From a virus, in IMG/VR virus record IMGVR_UViG_3300023180_000241, positions 1 through 31,669 of that record: 31,669 nt of DNA; one strand, written 5' to 3'. Positions 30,925 through 31,669 of the stretch are shown here, one piece after another. Below the pieces are notes generated by a model. That model searched no databases and had not been told where the DNA came from. It saw only the letters and a program-made list of their open reading frames with translations. The stretch's first letter is position 1, and every line of letters starts with the position of its first letter. Position numbers and translations under genes: made by a program.

Positions 30925-31072
30925 AAGTAACTATGCCTACCGGCGGAAACGCCATAGTCAATTTTATAATTTTATTGTTTGATCGCCTGTCTTCCGCTGC
31001 GTAGTTTTCTTTCTTTCCAGCAGGAATATTCACAAAGATCTCTCTATTCAAGTTATCTTTACTTTCGGCCAT
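30917..31072 (-). CDS. Small protein of unknown function in the tail block, 51 aa
   Basis: ATG 31072 overlaps the stop of the tail gene (TAATG) and is preceded by GGAAGAAG. The product begins MAESKDNLNREIFVNIPAGK and ends MAFPPVGIVTYG; short charged and beta-like segments, no motif. It overlaps the next gene by 8 bases. Tight coupling to virion genes suggests a minor structural or assembly protein, but this is inference. Confidence 0.5.
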   Translation of the reverse strand: MAESKDNLNREIFVNIPAGKKENYAAEDRRSNNKIIKLTMAFPPVGIVTYG

Positions 31073-31669
31073 TATCTTCTTCCATCCGGCTTAGCTCTCA
31101 TCCTTGAGTCACCAAGTTCCCACCCTGCTTCTTCCTGAGTGCTGTTATTGTCGTAGAATTTGACCGACATAGTCCTTCCTCGAATTCTTGTGTTTACATA
31201 TTCGATGGACTCGTCGAGAGTTAAAGATCTTGTACTTGTTCTAGTTGACGATGGATAGTCTTTGGCGACGAGATCTACGGAAATCTCCGGCGTTGTCCCA
31301 TATAAACCCCTTATGTCTGGAATGAATCTGTCTATAAATATAGATTCATCCCCGTCGTCAAGGTCGAAGTATGCGCTTTCTATATAGGAATTCATTTTCG
31401 ATTGATCGTCTTTGTATCCATCTTCTTGGTTGTAGATTATAGATCTTTCAATCCCTTGATATGCACCAGAAGAATACTGACCCCTGTTGTAAGAAGAGTT
31501 CGGTTTTTCCCTTAGTCCAGAGTCCGACCAAGAAGTTCTTGGCATAGATCCATATGCCCAAGTTCCATCTATATAATTATACAAGACATACTTATTCGGT
31601 TCTTCCGAAGAGCCAGACGGGTAAAACCATATTATTTCATTGAAGAGCAGGTTAGATGCAGAAAATATA
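31072..31669 (-). CDS. Tail/neck protein C-terminal part (T7 gp12-like nozzle family), cut by the window edge
   Basis: The frame is open through the last bases of the window; only the C-terminal ~198 residues are seen. The visible part contains LFNEIIWFYPSGSSEEPNKY, VLYNYIDGTWAYGSMPRTSW, IDRFIPDIRGLYGTTPEISV, and a terminal block IRGRTMSVKFYDN, GWELGDSRMRAKPDGRR. These segments match the C-terminus of a large beta-rich tail protein found in marine podoviruses, related to T7 gp12 (tail nozzle). A TTG at 31584 is in frame but almost surely not the start. It heads the late operon shown in this window. Confidence 0.7.
   Translation of the reverse strand, partial: IFSASNLLFNEIIWFYPSGSSEEPNKYVLYNYIDGTWAYGSMPRTSWSDSGLREKPNSSYNRGQYSSGAYQGIERSIIYNQEDGYKDDQSKMNSYIESAYFDLDDGDESIFIDRFIPDIRGLYGTTPEISVDLVAKDYPSSTRTSTRSLTLDESIEYVNTRIRGRTMSVKFYDNNSTQEEAGWELGDSRMRAKPDGRR

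Overview
The window looks like part of the genome of a tailed double-stranded DNA phage, most likely a short-tailed (podovirus-like) phage of a Gram-negative host. Reasons: genes are tightly packed with many stop/start overlaps; there is a T7-type primase-helicase, a Rad52-type annealing gene next to a PD-(D/E)XK nuclease, a lysis cassette with overlapping spanin genes (which implies an outer membrane), three tRNAs, and a late block of virion genes ending in a 3198-residue polyvalent protein. The motifs in the virion genes are ones I associate with marine podoviruses. The host cannot be read directly; an alphaproteobacterium is a guess. No integrase, attachment site, insertion sequence or CRISPR array was seen.

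Layout. (1) 1-5999, plus strand: a DUF3150-like gene and a HEXXH-peptidase/VWA gene (two thirds of a MoxR/VWA module whose ATPase would lie just outside the left edge), then many small genes of unknown function, tRNA-Arg(UCU), tRNA-Leu(UAA), two good intrinsic terminators and a GC-rich structured element just before the first tRNA. (2) 5950-9010, minus strand: RusA-like resolvase, a small gene, a spacer with hairpins and a candidate promoter, the primase-helicase and a 162-residue protein. (3) 9044-12334, plus strand: PD-(D/E)XK exonuclease, Rad52-like annealing protein, SSB-like protein, HNH nuclease, two further genes including a DUF3310 gene, a 59-residue protein, then a 115-base spacer with three mutually interlocking perfect inverted repeats and tRNA-Ile(UAU). 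(4) 12336-13687, minus strand: metallophosphoesterase, SprT-like metalloprotease and a small coiled protein. (5) 13748-31669, minus strand: the late operon, transcribed right to left from a tail protein cut by the right edge, through several virion proteins and the giant protein, to M15 endolysin, holin-like protein, i-spanin and o-spanin, and closed by a strong terminator at 13748-13782.

How the genes work together. The replication and recombination genes form two blocks that diverge from a 33-base gap at 9011-9043: resolvase and primase-helicase leftward; exonuclease, annealase, SSB-like protein and HNH nuclease rightward. The three tRNAs all read A/U-ending codons (AGA, UUA, AUA), suggesting the phage uses codons its host uses less. 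The giant protein carries a zincin-like protease motif, three tandem copies of one domain, an ART-PolyVal ADP-ribosyltransferase-like domain and an LPD38-like C-terminal region. By position it is probably packaged in the virion and delivered with the DNA.

No gene-free stretch exceeds about 300 bases. Many starts are non-ATG (TTG, GTG) and were chosen by ribosome-binding-site position. Five genes shorter than 60 residues were read directly from the sequence.
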